Part shown: positions 18,304 to 28,008 of the stretch, piece after piece | Layout: each line of letters begins with the position of its first letter | Numbering within the stretch: the stretch's first letter is position 1 | Source of the DNA: Candidatus Binatia bacterium | Lineage (GTDB): Bacteria; Desulfobacterota; Binatia; UBA1149; CAITLU01 | Length of the DNA stretch: 59,268 nucleotides | Assembly (NCBI GenBank): GCA_036493895.1 | Contig: DASXOZ010000074.1 | Location: forward strand, 1 to 59,268 | Reading direction: 5' to 3' | The notes under the pieces: generated by a model | Database searches by the model: none | Told to the model about the DNA's origin: nothing | What the model saw: only the letters and a program-made list of their open reading frames with translations | Program-made: the position numbers and the translations under genes

Positions 18304-20351
18304 TTTTTCGCCCGCACGAGCTTTTCGGCCCGCCGAGCGACGTTGTCGGCGGTGAGGCCGAACTTTTTCATGTTGACCGGGCCCGGCGCCGATGCACCGA
18401 AGCGGTCGATGCCGATCGACGCGCCTGCGCCGCCAACGTAGCGGTCCCAGCCGTACGTCGAGCCCGCCTCGATCGACACGCGCGCCTCAATGGAAGGCGG
18501 CAGCACCTTGTCGCGGTATTTCGACGACTGGGCATCGAACAGCGTCGTCGACGGCATCGAAACGACGCGGGCGGGAATCTTCTTCTTCGCCAGCAGCGCC
18601 TGGGCCTCCAGCGCCACCGAAACTTCGGAGCCGGTCGCGATCAGGATCACGCGCGGCTTTCCCTTCGGCGGATCCGACAATACGTAGCCACCGCGCTCGA
18701 CCTTCATTGCTTTCGCATAGCGGGCAGGGTCGAGGATCGGCAGGTTCTGGCGCGTCAGCACCAGGCCCACCGGCCCGTGCGTGTGCCCGATCGCGACTTT
18801 CCATGCCTGCGCCGTCTCGTTGGCGTCGGCCGGACGGATCAGCGTCATGCCGGGCATCGCGCGAAGGGAGGCCAGGTGCTCGATCGGCTGGTGGGTGGGC
18901 CCGTCCTCGCCGAGACCGACCGAGTCGTGGGTCCACACGTAGATGACGGGGAACTCCGACAGTGCGGCCAGCCGCACCGACGGCCTCATGTAGTCGGAGA
19001 AGATGAAGAACGTCGCGCCGAACGGCCGCACGCCGCCGTGCGCCGCCATGCCGTTGAGCGCAGCTCCCATCGCGTGCTCGCGCACTCCCCAGTGGAAATT
19101 GCGCCCGCTCGATTCGCGAGAGAAGTCGGCTTCGCCCGGGACCAGGGTGTCGGTCGACGGCGCAAGGTCGGCCGAGCCACCGGCAAGGGCCTGGTAGCGC
19201 GACGAGATCGCACAGAGGACTTTTCCCGATGCCTTGCGTGTCGCGAGCTGGCCATTCTTTGCGTCGGTGACGGCGAACGACGGAATCGCTTCGTCCCAGC
19301 CCTTCGGAAGCTTGCCCGCCATCGTGTCTTCGAACTCCCGGGCAAGGCCGGGGAATTCTTTCGAATAGGCGTCCAGGCGCTTCTTCCAGTCTTCGCGATT
19401 TGCTGCCGACGCTTCGCCGGCGCGCCGCCAGTGCGCCAGCGCGGCGTCAGGCACGACGAACGATTCGTCGGGATTCCAGCCGAGCACCTGCTTGGTCTCG
19501 CGCACTTCTTCGGTGCCGAGCGGCGAGCCGTGCGCGTCGGCGGTGTCCATCTTGTGCGGCGCGGGATAGCCGATGTGAGAACGGCTGATGACGAGCGACG
19601 GGCGCGTCGTTTCGTCGGCGGCCTCGCGGCAGGCGCGCTCGAGAGCGGCGATGTCGTTCGCGTCGGCCACTCGCGTCACGTGCCAGCCGTACGCCTCGAA
19701 GCGCCGCGCTACGTCTTCGCCGAACGCCAGCGCCGTGTTGCCCTCGATCGTGATGTGGTTGTCGTCGTACAGCAGATTGAGATTGCCGAGGCCGAGGTGA
19801 CCCGCCAGCGACGCTGCTTCGGAAGCGACGCCTTCCATCAGGTCGCCGTCGCTGCAGAAGCCCCACGTCTTGTGGTTCACGATGTCGTGTCCCGGACGGT
19901 TGAAGCGCTGGGCGAGCAGCTTCTCGGCGATCGCGAGGCCGACGGCATTGCCGACGCCCTGGCCAAGCGGCCCCGTCGTCACTTCGATGCCGGGAGTGAG
20001 GCCGACCTCCGGATGCCCAGGCGTAATCGATCCCCACTGGCGGAACTGCTCGATGTCGTCCAGCGAAATCTCGTAGCCGGTAAGATAGAGCGTCGAATAC
20101 AGCAGCATCGAGGCGTGGCCGCACGAAAGCACGAAACGGTCGCGGTCGGGCCACTTCGGATGCTTGGGATCGTAACGAAGCACGCGCGTCCACATCACGT
20201 AGGCGGCGGGGGCAAGGGCCATCGGCGTTCCGGGGTGACCGGAGTCGGCCTTCTGCACGGCGTCCATCGCCAATGTGCGGATCGTGTCGATGCAAAGGCG
20301 GTCGAGGTCCTGCACCTCGGCCGGGGCCGGGCGGCTGGCTATTGCAGTCAT
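18300..20351 (-). CDS. tkt: Transketolase
   Basis: A 683-residue thiamine-diphosphate enzyme of the pentose phosphate/Calvin-type sugar shuffle. Visible blocks are [57 protein letters not shown], the ThDP/Mg motif SDGDLMEG...[31 protein letters not shown], the pyrimidine domain [22 protein letters not shown] and the C-terminal [17 protein letters not shown]. It leads the operon with rpiB and tal. A histidine-kinase gene lies 84 bases upstream on the same strand; no clear promoter is visible in that gap. Confidence 0.96.
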   Translation of the reverse strand: MTAIASRPAPAEVQDLDRLCIDTIRTLAMDAVQKADSGHPGTPMALAPAAYVMWTRVLRYDPKHPKWPDRDRFVLSCGHASMLLYSTLYLTGYEISLDDIEQFRQWGSITPGHPEVGLTPGIEVTTGPLGQGVGNAVGLAIAEKLLAQRFNRPGHDIVNHKTWGFCSDGDLMEGVASEAASLAGHLGLGNLNLLYDDNHITIEGNTALAFGEDVARRFEAYGWHVTRVADANDIAALERACREAADETTRPSLVISRSHIGYPAPHKMDTADAHGSPLGTEEVRETKQVLGWNPDESFVVPDAALAHWRRAGEASAANREDWKKRLDAYSKEFPGLAREFEDTMAGKLPKGWDEAIPSFAVTDAKNGQLATRKASGKVLCAISSRYQALAGGSADLAPSTDTLVPGEADFSRESSGRNFHWGVREHAMGAALNGMAAHGGVRPFGATFFIFSDYMRPSVRLAALSEFPVIYVWTHDSVGLGEDGPTHQPIEHLASLRAMPGMTLIRPADANETAQAWKVAIGHTHGPVGLVLTRQNLPILDPARYAKAMKVERGGYVLSDPPKGKPRVILIATGSEVSVALEAQALLAKKKIPARVVSMPSTTLFDAQSSKYRDKVLPPSIEARVSIEAGSTYGWDRYVGGAGASIGIDRFGASAPGPVNMKKFGLTADNVARRAEKLVRAKK

Positions 20352-20435
20352 GGGGTTCCTCTGGCGCCGACGCCGAGTTTCGTCAAGGCTCGGGCCCCCG
20401 GCGTCCGGACCCTGCCGCGCCGCAATTGGAAAGTT

Positions 20436-21638
20436 CTAGGGAAGCTCGCCCGTCCAGCGCTCACCCCCAGCCTCGTCGTCCTCCGCCTTCGCAAGAACGT
20501 CGAGCAGGCGCCGCGGCGTGACCGGCTTCACGAGATGATCGTCGAAACCCGCCCCGCGCGAGCGCTGGCGGTCCTCGGGTTGTCCGTAACCTGTAAGCGC
20601 AATCAGGCGACCCGAGCCCGTCGACTCGCGAATCAGTCGCGCCAGCTCGTAGCCGTTGAAGATCGGCAGGCCGATGTCGATGAACGCCAGGTCGGGCTGC
20701 AGGTTGATCGCCATTCGCAGTCCTTCGGCGCCGTCGGCCGCCTCGAACACTTCGTGCCCTTGTCGCTCGAGAAGAACGCGCAACATCTGGCGCGCGTCGT
20801 CGTTGTCCTCGACGATCAGGATGCGCCGGCTAGTGGCCGACGGTGCGGGACCGTACGACGGTGCCGTGCCGGCGACGTCGGCGACCGGAAGGCGCACCGT
20901 GAACACGCTGCCGCGCCCCGGACCTTCGCTCGACGCCTCGACGCTGCCGCCGTGCAGCTCGACGAGCATGCGCACGAGCGTAAGTCCGATGCCGAGGCCT
21001 CCTGCGACGCGGTCGGCCGTCCTCTGGCTCTGCACGAAGAGGCCGAAGATCTTCGGCAGCGCCGACGGCGCGATGCCGACTCCCTCGTCTTCCACGCGCA
21101 ACGAGGCCTTCTCGCCTTCGTCGCGAACGATGATGCGGATGCGCCGCCCCGCCGGCGTATACTTGATCGCGTTGCCGACCAGCTCGAGGACGATCTGCTC
21201 GAGGCGTTGTGGATCGGCATCGACGCTCACTTCGTCGGCGTCGACTTCGATCACGTGCCACGCGGGATTCATGCCGGCACGCAACAGGTCGAGAGCGCGC
21301 TCGACCGCTTCGCCGAGAATCACCGGCCGCCGTTCGAGCGCGATGTCGCCCGCGCTGGCGCGGGCCGTGTCCATCAGCTCGTCGACGAGTCGGGCCAGGT
21401 GCGCGACCTGGCGCTGGATCACCGACTCCGGAAGCGTGCGTTCCTCGTCGCTCCTGGCGACCGCCAGCAGCTGGGCAGCACTGGAAATCGCGGCGAGCGG
21501 GTTTCGAAGCTCGTGGGCCAGCAGCGCGAGAAAATCCGCCTGGGCGTGGTTGACGGCGCGGGCCTGCTCGAGCAGCTCTCCGTGCACGCGCGAGTTGTGC
21601 TGACGCGCGAACTCTTCCTGTGCGATGCCTCTCTCCAT
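20436..21638 (-). CDS. Soluble hybrid histidine kinase (HisKA-HATPase-receiver)
   Basis: A 400-residue cytosolic kinase without any sensor domain or membrane segment. The HisKA block FLALLAHELRNPLAAIS has the phospho-acceptor His42. The HATPase_c domain (about 130-250) shows the N-box ELVGNAIKYTP, G1 VEDEGVGIAP and GGLGIGLTLVRMLVELHGG. A C-terminal receiver (about 270-390) has ILIVEDNDDARQML, the acceptor Asp in LAFIDIGLP and the conserved Lys in DHLVKPVTP. Input must come through a partner protein or the short N-terminal helix. It sits between tkt and cti on the same strand; no separate response-regulator gene is adjacent. Confidence 0.93.
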   Translation of the reverse strand: MERGIAQEEFARQHNSRVHGELLEQARAVNHAQADFLALLAHELRNPLAAISSAAQLLAVARSDEERTLPESVIQRQVAHLARLVDELMDTARASAGDIALERRPVILGEAVERALDLLRAGMNPAWHVIEVDADEVSVDADPQRLEQIVLELVGNAIKYTPAGRRIRIIVRDEGEKASLRVEDEGVGIAPSALPKIFGLFVQSQRTADRVAGGLGIGLTLVRMLVELHGGSVEASSEGPGRGSVFTVRLPVADVAGTAPSYGPAPSATSRRILIVEDNDDARQMLRVLLERQGHEVFEAADGAEGLRMAINLQPDLAFIDIGLPIFNGYELARLIRESTGSGRLIALTGYGQPEDRQRSRGAGFDDHLVKPVTPRRLLDVLAKAEDDEAGGERWTGELP

Positions 21639-21808
21639 GAAATCCGGAGCGTCATGCTTGCGCGCGCCGCAGCGGCCGACAAGACGGGCCTCACCCGCGT
21701 TCGCGCTTTTTTCCGCATGGGTACACCCGGACGAGGCAAATCCGGCGTGCTGGCGACAACCCCACGCGGTCTGGGAAACCCGCAGCGATCGTTCCCGGAG
21801 GTCCGTCG

Positions 21809-21928
21809 ATGCCGAGAATCCTCGCCGTTCTCGTGGCCGCGCTGCTGTCTGCCCCGTGTGCGACGTTCGCGTCGGACCAGGACGACATCGTGGACGAAGC
21901 GCCCGCCCGTTCTCAGCGGTTCTCGTAG
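21809..21928 (+). CDS. Candidate small secreted peptide (39 aa) or gene remnant
   Basis: From ATG 21809, with GGAGG about 8 bases upstream, a 39-codon frame encodes a textbook signal peptide (ILAVLVAALLSAPCATFAS) and only about 20 mature residues rich in Asp/Glu/Ala. Its last 16 bases overlap the 3' end of cti on the other strand. It may be a genuine short exported peptide, or the 5' stub of a secreted-protein gene cut off by cti. Confidence 0.35.
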   Translation: MPRILAVLVAALLSAPCATFASDQDDIVDEAPARSQRFS

Positions 21929-24252
21929 CGCCCGTAGTCGAACAGCCCTGCTTCGATCGGCGCGCTCCTGCGATACGCGGCGATCAGAGCGTCGCTGACC
22001 GGCCAGAAGCGCGAATCGGTGCGCCGGATCCCGAAACGGGCCATCAGCGCAGCGTAACCGCTCTCGTCGTGCAGGGCGGCCACGGCATCGGCGAATGCCG
22101 GCAGGTCGGCGGCATCGACGACCTGGAACGCATTCGGATATGCGCCGAGGAATCCCTCGACGACAGTGACCGTGTCCTCGGCCGGCAGCCGGTTCTTCTC
22201 TCCGCTGAACATCTGCGAGATGTTCGAGTACGCGTTGTTGTGCAGCAGCGTATAGTGGTGCTCCTGGCCGCCGGCGACGACGACGGTGAGGAAAGTCACC
22301 TCGGGAAGGATCGACGTCCCCTCGCCGTGCAGCGATCCCAGGCGCGCGAGGCTGGCGCGCTCGGTGCGCGGCAGGCCGCGAATCGGCAGGTCGTAGCGGT
22401 GGTCCAGCACCGGGGCAAGCTTCTTCTGCATCATCGAGTAGAGCTGCGGCAACGGATCGCCCGCGTGGTAGGTGATGCCGGTTTCGTGCGCGAAGAACGC
22501 CTTTTCGCCCTGCAGGTACTGCTTCACGTCATCACTGGCGCCGCGGTACCAGTGGTCTCGCACAGCGTCGCGGCTGGCCAGCGGCAGAAGCGCGAGGAAG
22601 TTCGACTCTCCCTCCATGCGCAGGAAGTCCATGTACATCCGCGTCGTGACCTGGTGGCCGACGTTGCCATAGACGTCGTAGCCGGCCACCAGCAGGTAGT
22701 GGATCCTCTCGAGCAGCGAATAACCCACCACCCACGCCGTCTGCGGCTGGCCGAGGAGGCCCTGGACCACCGTGGCGCTGTCGAAGTGACGGAACACCGT
22801 CAGCGCGGCGTTGTGATTCTTGCCGTCGCCGTCCCACAGCAGGCCGAGAGTGGGTGAGTGGCGAGGACCGAAGTGTGCATTGAGGAAGTCGGTCTTTCCT
22901 TGCAGGTACGACGTCTCGGAGCGGGAGTACTTCTTCCACTTCAGCAGCGGCAGAGAGTCGGCGTCCTCCGCAGGCAGCACGACACGATCGAGCACTTTGG
23001 CCAGGTCGTCGGCGCCGAGCTCGAGCTGCTCGGCCTCCGGATTCACGAAGACGACCCAGAAAAGGTCGTCGATCACGTTGAGCGCGACCTGGCCGCGGCA
23101 GACCGGCCCCTTGATGAAGTTCATGATCGTGAACTGCGCTTCCTCGAGCATCAGGCGGTAGCGCGAACGGATCGGCAGCTCGCGGAACGCGACGAAAGGA
23201 TTGGACGCGACGTCGGGCTCGTACGACGGAAGGCTCGTCACCTGGTAGTCGGGATCGAGGAAAAGCCCGCGCAGCCACTTCATCCTGGCGGCATCGAGCG
23301 CATACGGCATGTGCGTCTTGACGACCAGCGTGTCCTCGACGCGACGCAGGCGGTAGTAGATGCGCCCGGCGCCCGGATCGTCGTAAGGCCGCCGCGTCGC
23401 GATGATGCGAATCGGCGTGCCCGGCGGCGTGCTCGAGCGCACCAGGTCGAAGTATTCGCCCGGCGCGAGATCGTCGAAATAGAGGTGGGCCAGGTACCAG
23501 TGCTCGAAGATGTACCGGCTCATCAGTTTTTCTTTCAGGCTGTCTCCGTTGAGAAAGGCCTCCCACTCGCCAACGTGCCGGAGCTGCGCGTCCGGCAGCG
23601 CGGGAGGCGGCGCGTAAGGCGCACCGGCCTCGACCCAGCCGACCAGGGTGCGGTACTCCGCTTCGCTGAGCTGGGGCATTCCAAACGGCATGCCGAGCTC
23701 GGGGAGGTCTTTTTCGAGCTCGTCCACCTGCTCGATCGTTGCGCACTGCTGGGCGCGGTCCAGCGAAAAATCGTAGCGATCGGCAGGAAGGATCCCGGAC
23801 TCCGGCGCGTGCCGCCTTTTGAGATCGAGCAGCCGGCACATCACGCTCGCCGCGTGGTTGGCTTGGGTCGAAGATGCGCGCTCGTTCAGCACCGGATGAA
23901 AACCACGCTCGCGCCACTGGCGGTTGCTCAGCGCGTCGACGTGGAGTCGCGTCGGCGCCGTTTCCAGCAGGCGCAGCGCGTAGACCTGCTCGGTAGTGCC
24001 GCCGCGGGTGATCCCGTCGTACGAGGAGAGCTTGAGCTGGCAGGGCGCGTCGTAGCAGGCGTGGCAGACGACACAACGAGCTGCGAATACCGGCTGCACC
24101 TTCTCCCACGCCGCGCGTGCGGCGGCGGAAGAGGACCCGGTGTCGAAACGGGCCGGATCAGCCTTGCCGTACAGGGAGTCCAGATGTGCGGTGACTCCGG
24201 ACGAGCAGCCCGCAGCAGCCAGGAGCAGAGAGAAGACGAAGCAGCGAATCAT
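21913..24252 (-). CDS. cti: Fatty acid cis/trans isomerase (cytochrome c-type)
   Basis: A 779-residue periplasmic enzyme that turns cis- into trans-unsaturated membrane fatty acids, a rapid response to solvents and heat. ATG 24252 gives an N-terminal lipoprotein-like signal (CFVFSLLLAAAGCSSG). The haem motif is intact: FAARCVVCHACYDAPCQ (Cys60, Cys63, His64). Other family blocks are DELEKDLPELGMPFGMPQLS, FEHWYLAHLYFDD and KGPVCRGQVALNVIDD. Length matches the family. The gene stands alone, 274 bases downstream of the hybrid kinase's coding start on the same strand in map order; no Shine-Dalgarno sequence is obvious, so the start could be slightly different. Confidence 0.93.
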   Translation of the reverse strand: MIRCFVFSLLLAAAGCSSGVTAHLDSLYGKADPARFDTGSSSAAARAAWEKVQPVFAARCVVCHACYDAPCQLKLSSYDGITRGGTTEQVYALRLLETAPTRLHVDALSNRQWRERGFHPVLNERASSTQANHAASVMCRLLDLKRRHAPESGILPADRYDFSLDRAQQCATIEQVDELEKDLPELGMPFGMPQLSEAEYRTLVGWVEAGAPYAPPPALPDAQLRHVGEWEAFLNGDSLKEKLMSRYIFEHWYLAHLYFDDLAPGEYFDLVRSSTPPGTPIRIIATRRPYDDPGAGRIYYRLRRVEDTLVVKTHMPYALDAARMKWLRGLFLDPDYQVTSLPSYEPDVASNPFVAFRELPIRSRYRLMLEEAQFTIMNFIKGPVCRGQVALNVIDDLFWVVFVNPEAEQLELGADDLAKVLDRVVLPAEDADSLPLLKWKKYSRSETSYLQGKTDFLNAHFGPRHSPTLGLLWDGDGKNHNAALTVFRHFDSATVVQGLLGQPQTAWVVGYSLLERIHYLLVAGYDVYGNVGHQVTTRMYMDFLRMEGESNFLALLPLASRDAVRDHWYRGASDDVKQYLQGEKAFFAHETGITYHAGDPLPQLYSMMQKKLAPVLDHRYDLPIRGLPRTERASLARLGSLHGEGTSILPEVTFLTVVVAGGQEHHYTLLHNNAYSNISQMFSGEKNRLPAEDTVTVVEGFLGAYPNAFQVVDAADLPAFADAVAALHDESGYAALMARFGIRRTDSRFWPVSDALIAAYRRSAPIEAGLFDYGRYENR

Positions 24253-24403
24253 CGCCGCGGTGTAGCGAATTTGGCCGAAGAGGCGAAACCGGCACCTGCG
24301 CGCGCTTTCCCGGATCGATCGGAATTCCCAAAAAGCGCGACGCGCGCGGCGGCGGCGGTAACCGGCCAGAACGTGGCCCGCGACAACCGGGGTTCGCTTC
24401 GAT

Positions 24404-25135
24404 CTACCAGCTCTCCGTCCACGGCCGCACGTCGATCTCGTGAGTCCACGCGCTGCGCTGCTGGCAGTGCAGCATCCAGAAGCTGTCGGCGATCGCATCG
24501 GGATCGAGCATGCCGTCGGCTCCCTTCTCCGCTTTCGCGTGCGGAAGAAACGTGTTGACGCGGTCGCCGTCGATCATGCCGTCGACGATGACATGGCCGA
24601 CATGGATCCCCTGGGGACCGAATTCCCGCGCCGCCGACTGGGCCAGCGCCCTCAGCGCCGCCTTGGCCTGCGCGAACCCGCCGAAATTTGCGCGCCCGCG
24701 AAGCGAGGCCGACGCGCCGGTCAGCAGCAGCGTGCCGCGGCCTCGCGGCAGCATGCGCTCGAGCGCCGCCTTCGCGAAGAAAAATCCGCCGAGCGCGCCG
24801 GTGCGCCACATGCCTTCGAGGAACTCCCGGTCCATCGCGAGGAAGCCCATCGGCCAGTTGCCGCCCGCGTTGAAAACCGCGACCTCCAGCGGCGCCTCGG
24901 CCGCGTCCGCAGCGGCAATCGCCGATCGCACGAGTTCCTCGTCGGTGACGTCGCCGACGACTTCGTGAACGACGCCTCCGGCGGCGCGGATCTCCGCAAC
25001 GGCCGTGGCCAGCTTCTCCGACGAGCGGCCGATCACGACGACGCGAAAGCCTTCGCGCGCAAATCGCCGCGCGATCGCAGCGCCGAGACCCCTGGCCGGC
25101 CCAACTCCCGAAACGACAGCGGTGCATCCGGACAT
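24404..25135 (-). CDS. Short-chain dehydrogenase/reductase, atypical active site
   Basis: A 243-residue Rossmann-fold SDR. The cofactor loop reads SGVGPARGLGAAIARRF instead of TGxxxGIG. The NAG motif is present (VAVFNAGGN), as is the catalytic Ser (TGASAS, Ser142). The YxxxK position is Phe154-Ala-Gln-Ala-Lys158, so the proton-donating Tyr is missing. The rest (ARALAQSAAREFGPQGIHVGHVIVDG) is well conserved, which argues for function rather than decay. It is the last gene of the LLM-GST-TetR-MAPEG run, 35 bases after MAPEG. The substrate is unknown; it may bind a cofactor without classical dehydrogenase activity. Confidence 0.88.
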   Translation of the reverse strand: MSGCTAVVSGVGPARGLGAAIARRFAREGFRVVVIGRSSEKLATAVAEIRAAGGVVHEVVGDVTDEELVRSAIAAADAAEAPLEVAVFNAGGNWPMGFLAMDREFLEGMWRTGALGGFFFAKAALERMLPRGRGTLLLTGASASLRGRANFGGFAQAKAALRALAQSAAREFGPQGIHVGHVIVDGMIDGDRVNTFLPHAKAEKGADGMLDPDAIADSFWMLHCQQRSAWTHEIDVRPWTESW

Positions 25136-25170
25136 CGCTCTACCCTCCTCGCGCTGCGCGCCGGCGTCCG

Positions 25171-25572
25171 TCAGGCGACGAGCGCGATGATCATTCGCGC
25201 GATCAGCAGGATCTGGATCGTGAAGAACGCAGCCCTCACTTGCACCATCACGTGGTTAACGCCGACCACGTGAACGACGCTCTGTGCGACCCTCGCATAG
25301 AGCACGTACGCCATCGACGCATCGGCAACACCCGGTTTGCCCAGCACGTACGCCGACAACACGACGGCAGCGACGACGGGCAGGTTCTCGACGCAGTTCA
25401 TGTGCGCGTGCTCGGCGCGGCGAACCAGCGCGGGAATCTCGGTCTGGCCGCCGCGCGTCCACGAAGCGGCGTTACTTCCGCGCATGACCATCGCGGTGCG
25501 GTAGCCGACGTAGATCGACATCAGCACGAGGGTCCAGGCGGCGAACAGGAGCAGGGCGGTGATTCCGGTCAT
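25171..25572 (-). CDS. MAPEG family membrane protein
   Basis: A 133-residue protein with four membrane helices, typical of membrane-associated proteins in eicosanoid and glutathione metabolism. Visible features are the N-terminal helix TALLLFAAWTLVLMSIYVGYR, the loop RRAEHAHMNCVENLPVVAAVVLSAYV (the family's R.x.HxNxxE block) and two C-terminal helices. It likely has glutathione transferase or peroxidase activity on lipophilic substrates in the membrane. Its ATG overlaps the tetR stop (ATGA), so it is coupled to the regulator and the cytosolic GST gene. Confidence 0.88.
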   Translation of the reverse strand: MTGITALLLFAAWTLVLMSIYVGYRTAMVMRGSNAASWTRGGQTEIPALVRRAEHAHMNCVENLPVVAAVVLSAYVLGKPGVADASMAYVLYARVAQSVVHVVGVNHVMVQVRAAFFTIQILLIARMIIALVA

Positions 25573-26411
25573 CGGGTTCCTCCTTTGGCGGTCTTCGGAT
25601 TCATGGTCGTTCCATTGCTTTGCGTGCGCGATGCGCGCCGTGGCACCTTCGCCGCGTGCGGCCCGGCGATGGGATTCCTGCTGCCCTGCACGCTTTCGAT
25701 CGCTGCCCGGTACATCGAGCGAAGCGCGCTTCCGACTTCGTCCAGGGCGCGCGCCTCGCCGGCGGCCCGGCAAAGAATCACGCCGCCCTCGATCGACGAA
25801 ACCGTGAGCGTGGCCAGGCGCCGCGCTTCCGCGCGTTTTACACCCTGCCGGGCCAGCACACCGGCGATCACGGTGTTCCACGACGCGAACACCCGCGCGG
25901 CGGTACGCGCGAGCTGCGGAGCGTCGCGCCTCGATTCGGCGACGATCGCGACGACCGAGCAACCGGCACGATAACCGGTCGCCGCGAGGTTCTGCTTCCA
26001 CGCTGCAACGAAGCCGTCGAGCATCGCCACCGCGTCGCCGCTCGAAGCCAGCATCGCAAGGCCCTGCTTCACCATCTGTCCCGTCGCGACGAGCACTTCT
26101 TCGGCCAGCTCGGCCTTGCCGCCCGGGAAATGGTGATAGATCGCCCCGCGCGCCACGCCGCTGTGCGCGTTGATCTCCCTCAGGCCCGTGCCGCTGTAGC
26201 CGTGCTCGCGGAACAGCTCGATCGCGCTGCGGATCATGCGCGAACGGCTGTTTTCCTCTGCCGGCGACGCCCGCGACGCTGCATCCGCCGGCGTCGCAGG
26301 CGATGCCGAACGCGCCGCCGCGGCCGGATCGGCAGCCCGCGGCGGCGCACTCGTGGCCCTCGGCCTGCGGCGCGCGGCCGGCGGCGCCGTATGCGCCGCC
26401 CGCGCTTTCAT
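25569..26411 (-). CDS. TetR-family transcriptional regulator
   Basis: A 280-residue regulator. The DNA-binding domain (about residues 58-105) reads IRSAIELFREHGYSGTGLREINAHSGVARGAIYHHFPGGKAEL in pieces, ending in the TetR-typical YHHFPGK-like turn. The C-terminal ligand domain has a TetR_C-like TLTVSSIEGGVILCRA. An unusual Ala/Pro/Arg-rich N-terminal tail of about 58 residues precedes it and might add nonspecific DNA contact; alternatively translation starts at Met59 (26237). The ATG at 26411 shares one base with the GST stop, which supports coupling. It probably represses its own operon through the palindrome at 28065-28082. Confidence 0.9.
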   Translation of the reverse strand: MKARAAHTAPPAARRRPRATSAPPRAADPAAAARSASPATPADAASRASPAEENSRSRMIRSAIELFREHGYSGTGLREINAHSGVARGAIYHHFPGGKAELAEEVLVATGQMVKQGLAMLASSGDAVAMLDGFVAAWKQNLAATGYRAGCSVVAIVAESRRDAPQLARTAARVFASWNTVIAGVLARQGVKRAEARRLATLTVSSIEGGVILCRAAGEARALDEVGSALRSMYRAAIESVQGSRNPIAGPHAAKVPRRASRTQSNGTTMNPKTAKGGTR

Positions 26412-27022
26412 CAGGCCGCTGCGCTCGGGCGCTTCTGGAACTCGCCGTGCCAGCGGTGGATGTTCTTGAGTCCCGGATCGAACTGCACGCCGGCGAACGA
26501 CGAGAAGGCGAACGCGGCCCACATCGTGCAATCGGCGATCGACGGCTTCGAGCCGGCCAGAAACGCACTGGAGCCGACACGCGCATCGAGCACCGCCAGG
26601 TTGGACGCCAGCCGCGCACGCGCATTGTCGGCAGCGTCGGCCGACTGCTTGACGCGTCCGGCGAAGAACGGGCTCGCGTTCTGGAAGATGGTCCCGATCA
26701 TCGCCATGACGCCGAGCTCGCAGATCCTTTCGGTCTCGCGGGCGCGCGCCCGTTCGATCGGCGTCTTTCCGATCATCGGCACCTCCGGATGCAGCTCGTC
26801 GAGGTACTCCATGATCGCCAGCGATTCGGTGAGGTGGGTTCCGTCGTCGAGCTCGAGCACCGGCAGCCCCATCAGCGGGTTTTTCTTCGCGAACTCGGGC
26901 TGGCGATTCTCGCCGGCCATGATGTCGATGTTGTGGTACGGGATCTTCAGGCCCTTTTCGGCGCAGAACACGCGCACTTTCTTCGGATTCGGGGCGCCGA
27001 CGGCGTCGGTGTAGATCTTCAT
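26411..27022 (-). CDS. Glutathione S-transferase
   Basis: A 203-residue cytosolic GST. The thioredoxin-like half begins MKIYTDAVGAPNPKKVRVFCAEKGL and includes NPLMGLPVLELDDGTHLTESLAIMEYL, with the cis-Pro and Glu-Ser glutathione contacts. The helical half has FLAGSKPSIADCTMWAAFAF. ATG 27022 has GAGGAG upstream. It lies between the LLM oxidoreductase and tetR and shares a base with tetR, so it belongs to the same operon. A role in conjugating or reducing electrophiles produced or handled by its neighbours is inferred. Confidence 0.9.
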   Translation of the reverse strand: MKIYTDAVGAPNPKKVRVFCAEKGLKIPYHNIDIMAGENRQPEFAKKNPLMGLPVLELDDGTHLTESLAIMEYLDELHPEVPMIGKTPIERARARETERICELGVMAMIGTIFQNASPFFAGRVKQSADAADNARARLASNLAVLDARVGSSAFLAGSKPSIADCTMWAAFAFSSFAGVQFDPGLKNIHRWHGEFQKRPSAAA

Positions 27023-27111
27023 GTCGTTCTCCTCTCTTTCTTTGTTGGCGATCGTGGCTCGGTCGACGTTCGTTCGCGTTCTTCGCGTGACGGGCAGCGT
27101 TTCGTTGCAGA

Positions 27112-28008
27112 TCAGCGGTCCGGATTTTTCTTTTCGATGAGCACTGCCGCCAGCGCCCGCCACTGGCCGACCGGCACTTCGTCGGGACTGGCGGACAGTG
27201 CCTGGATGCAGACATGGTCGGCGCCGGCGGCAAGGTGCTGCTCGATGCGCCGCGATACACTCGCCACGTCGCCCCACGCGACGATCGCATCCACCAGCCG
27301 GTCGCTTCCACCGTCGGCGACGTCCGCGGGGCCGAATCCGAGGCTTTCGAGGTTGCGCACGTAGTTGGGCAGGCCGAGGTAGGTCTGCATGTGCAGGCGC
27401 GCGATCTTTCGCGCCGATTCGGGGTTCTCGTCGAGGACCACCGCCTGCTCGGCGGCGAGCAGCTTGCCGGCACCGAGAATGCGCCGCGTTCGCGCGGTGT
27501 GCTCGGGTGTCACGAAATACGTATGCGCGCCGTCGGCGCGCTCGGCCGACAGCGCGAGCATCTTCGGATGCAGAGCACCGAGCACGCGCTGCGGGGGGGA
27601 CGCAGGAGCGGCGCCCGCGTAAAGAGACGAATCCATCGCATCGAGGTACTGGCGCATGAACGCGTACGGCTGGCGGAAGTCGTGGCCGCGAAGTCCCTGG
27701 ACCAGCGGCTGGTGGCTGACGCCGATCCCGAGCAGGAAGCGACCGGGATACGCTTCACCGAGGGTTTTCTGCGCCGCAGCCATCGCCATCGCATCACGCG
27801 CCCAGATGTTGGCGATGCCGGTCGCGACGACCAGGTGCCTGGTTGCAGCGAGCAGCAGCCCCGCGTGCGAGAAGGCTTCCTTTCCGAGCGCCTCCGGGAT
27901 CCACAACGCGCCGTAGCCCAGCTCCTCGACTTCGCGCGCCGCGTGCTGCGCGCGCGAGGCCGGCAGCGCGTCGAGGTGATGCCAGATTCCTATGCGACCG
28001 ATCTTCAT
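27112..28008 (-). CDS. Luciferase-like (LLM) probable F420-dependent oxidoreductase
   Basis: A 298-residue TIM-barrel flavin/F420 enzyme. It begins MKIGRIGIWHHLDALP and continues with the group's VEELGYGALWIPEALGKEAF, LVVATGIANIWARDAMAMAAA, YPGRFLLGIGVSHQPLVQG and PKMLALSAERADGAHTYFVTPEHT. This resembles the MSMEG_4141-type F420-dependent oxidoreductases. F420 use is an inference from family; no F420 biosynthesis gene is in view. As first gene of the detoxification operon it lies about 57 bases downstream of an 18-bp palindrome, the likely TetR operator. Confidence 0.85.
   Translation of the reverse strand: MKIGRIGIWHHLDALPASRAQHAAREVEELGYGALWIPEALGKEAFSHAGLLLAATRHLVVATGIANIWARDAMAMAAAQKTLGEAYPGRFLLGIGVSHQPLVQGLRGHDFRQPYAFMRQYLDAMDSSLYAGAAPASPPQRVLGALHPKMLALSAERADGAHTYFVTPEHTARTRRILGAGKLLAAEQAVVLDENPESARKIARLHMQTYLGLPNYVRNLESLGFGPADVADGGSDRLVDAIVAWGDVASVSRRIEQHLAAGADHVCIQALSASPDEVPVGQWRALAAVLIEKKNPDR

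Noticed and set aside
18285..21998. A 1237-codon plus-strand frame opposite tkt and the hybrid kinase
   Set aside because: It is the mirror of strongly biased GC-rich codons on the other strand; its translation is Arg/His/Val-rich without any domain, while the minus strand has perfect enzyme motifs.
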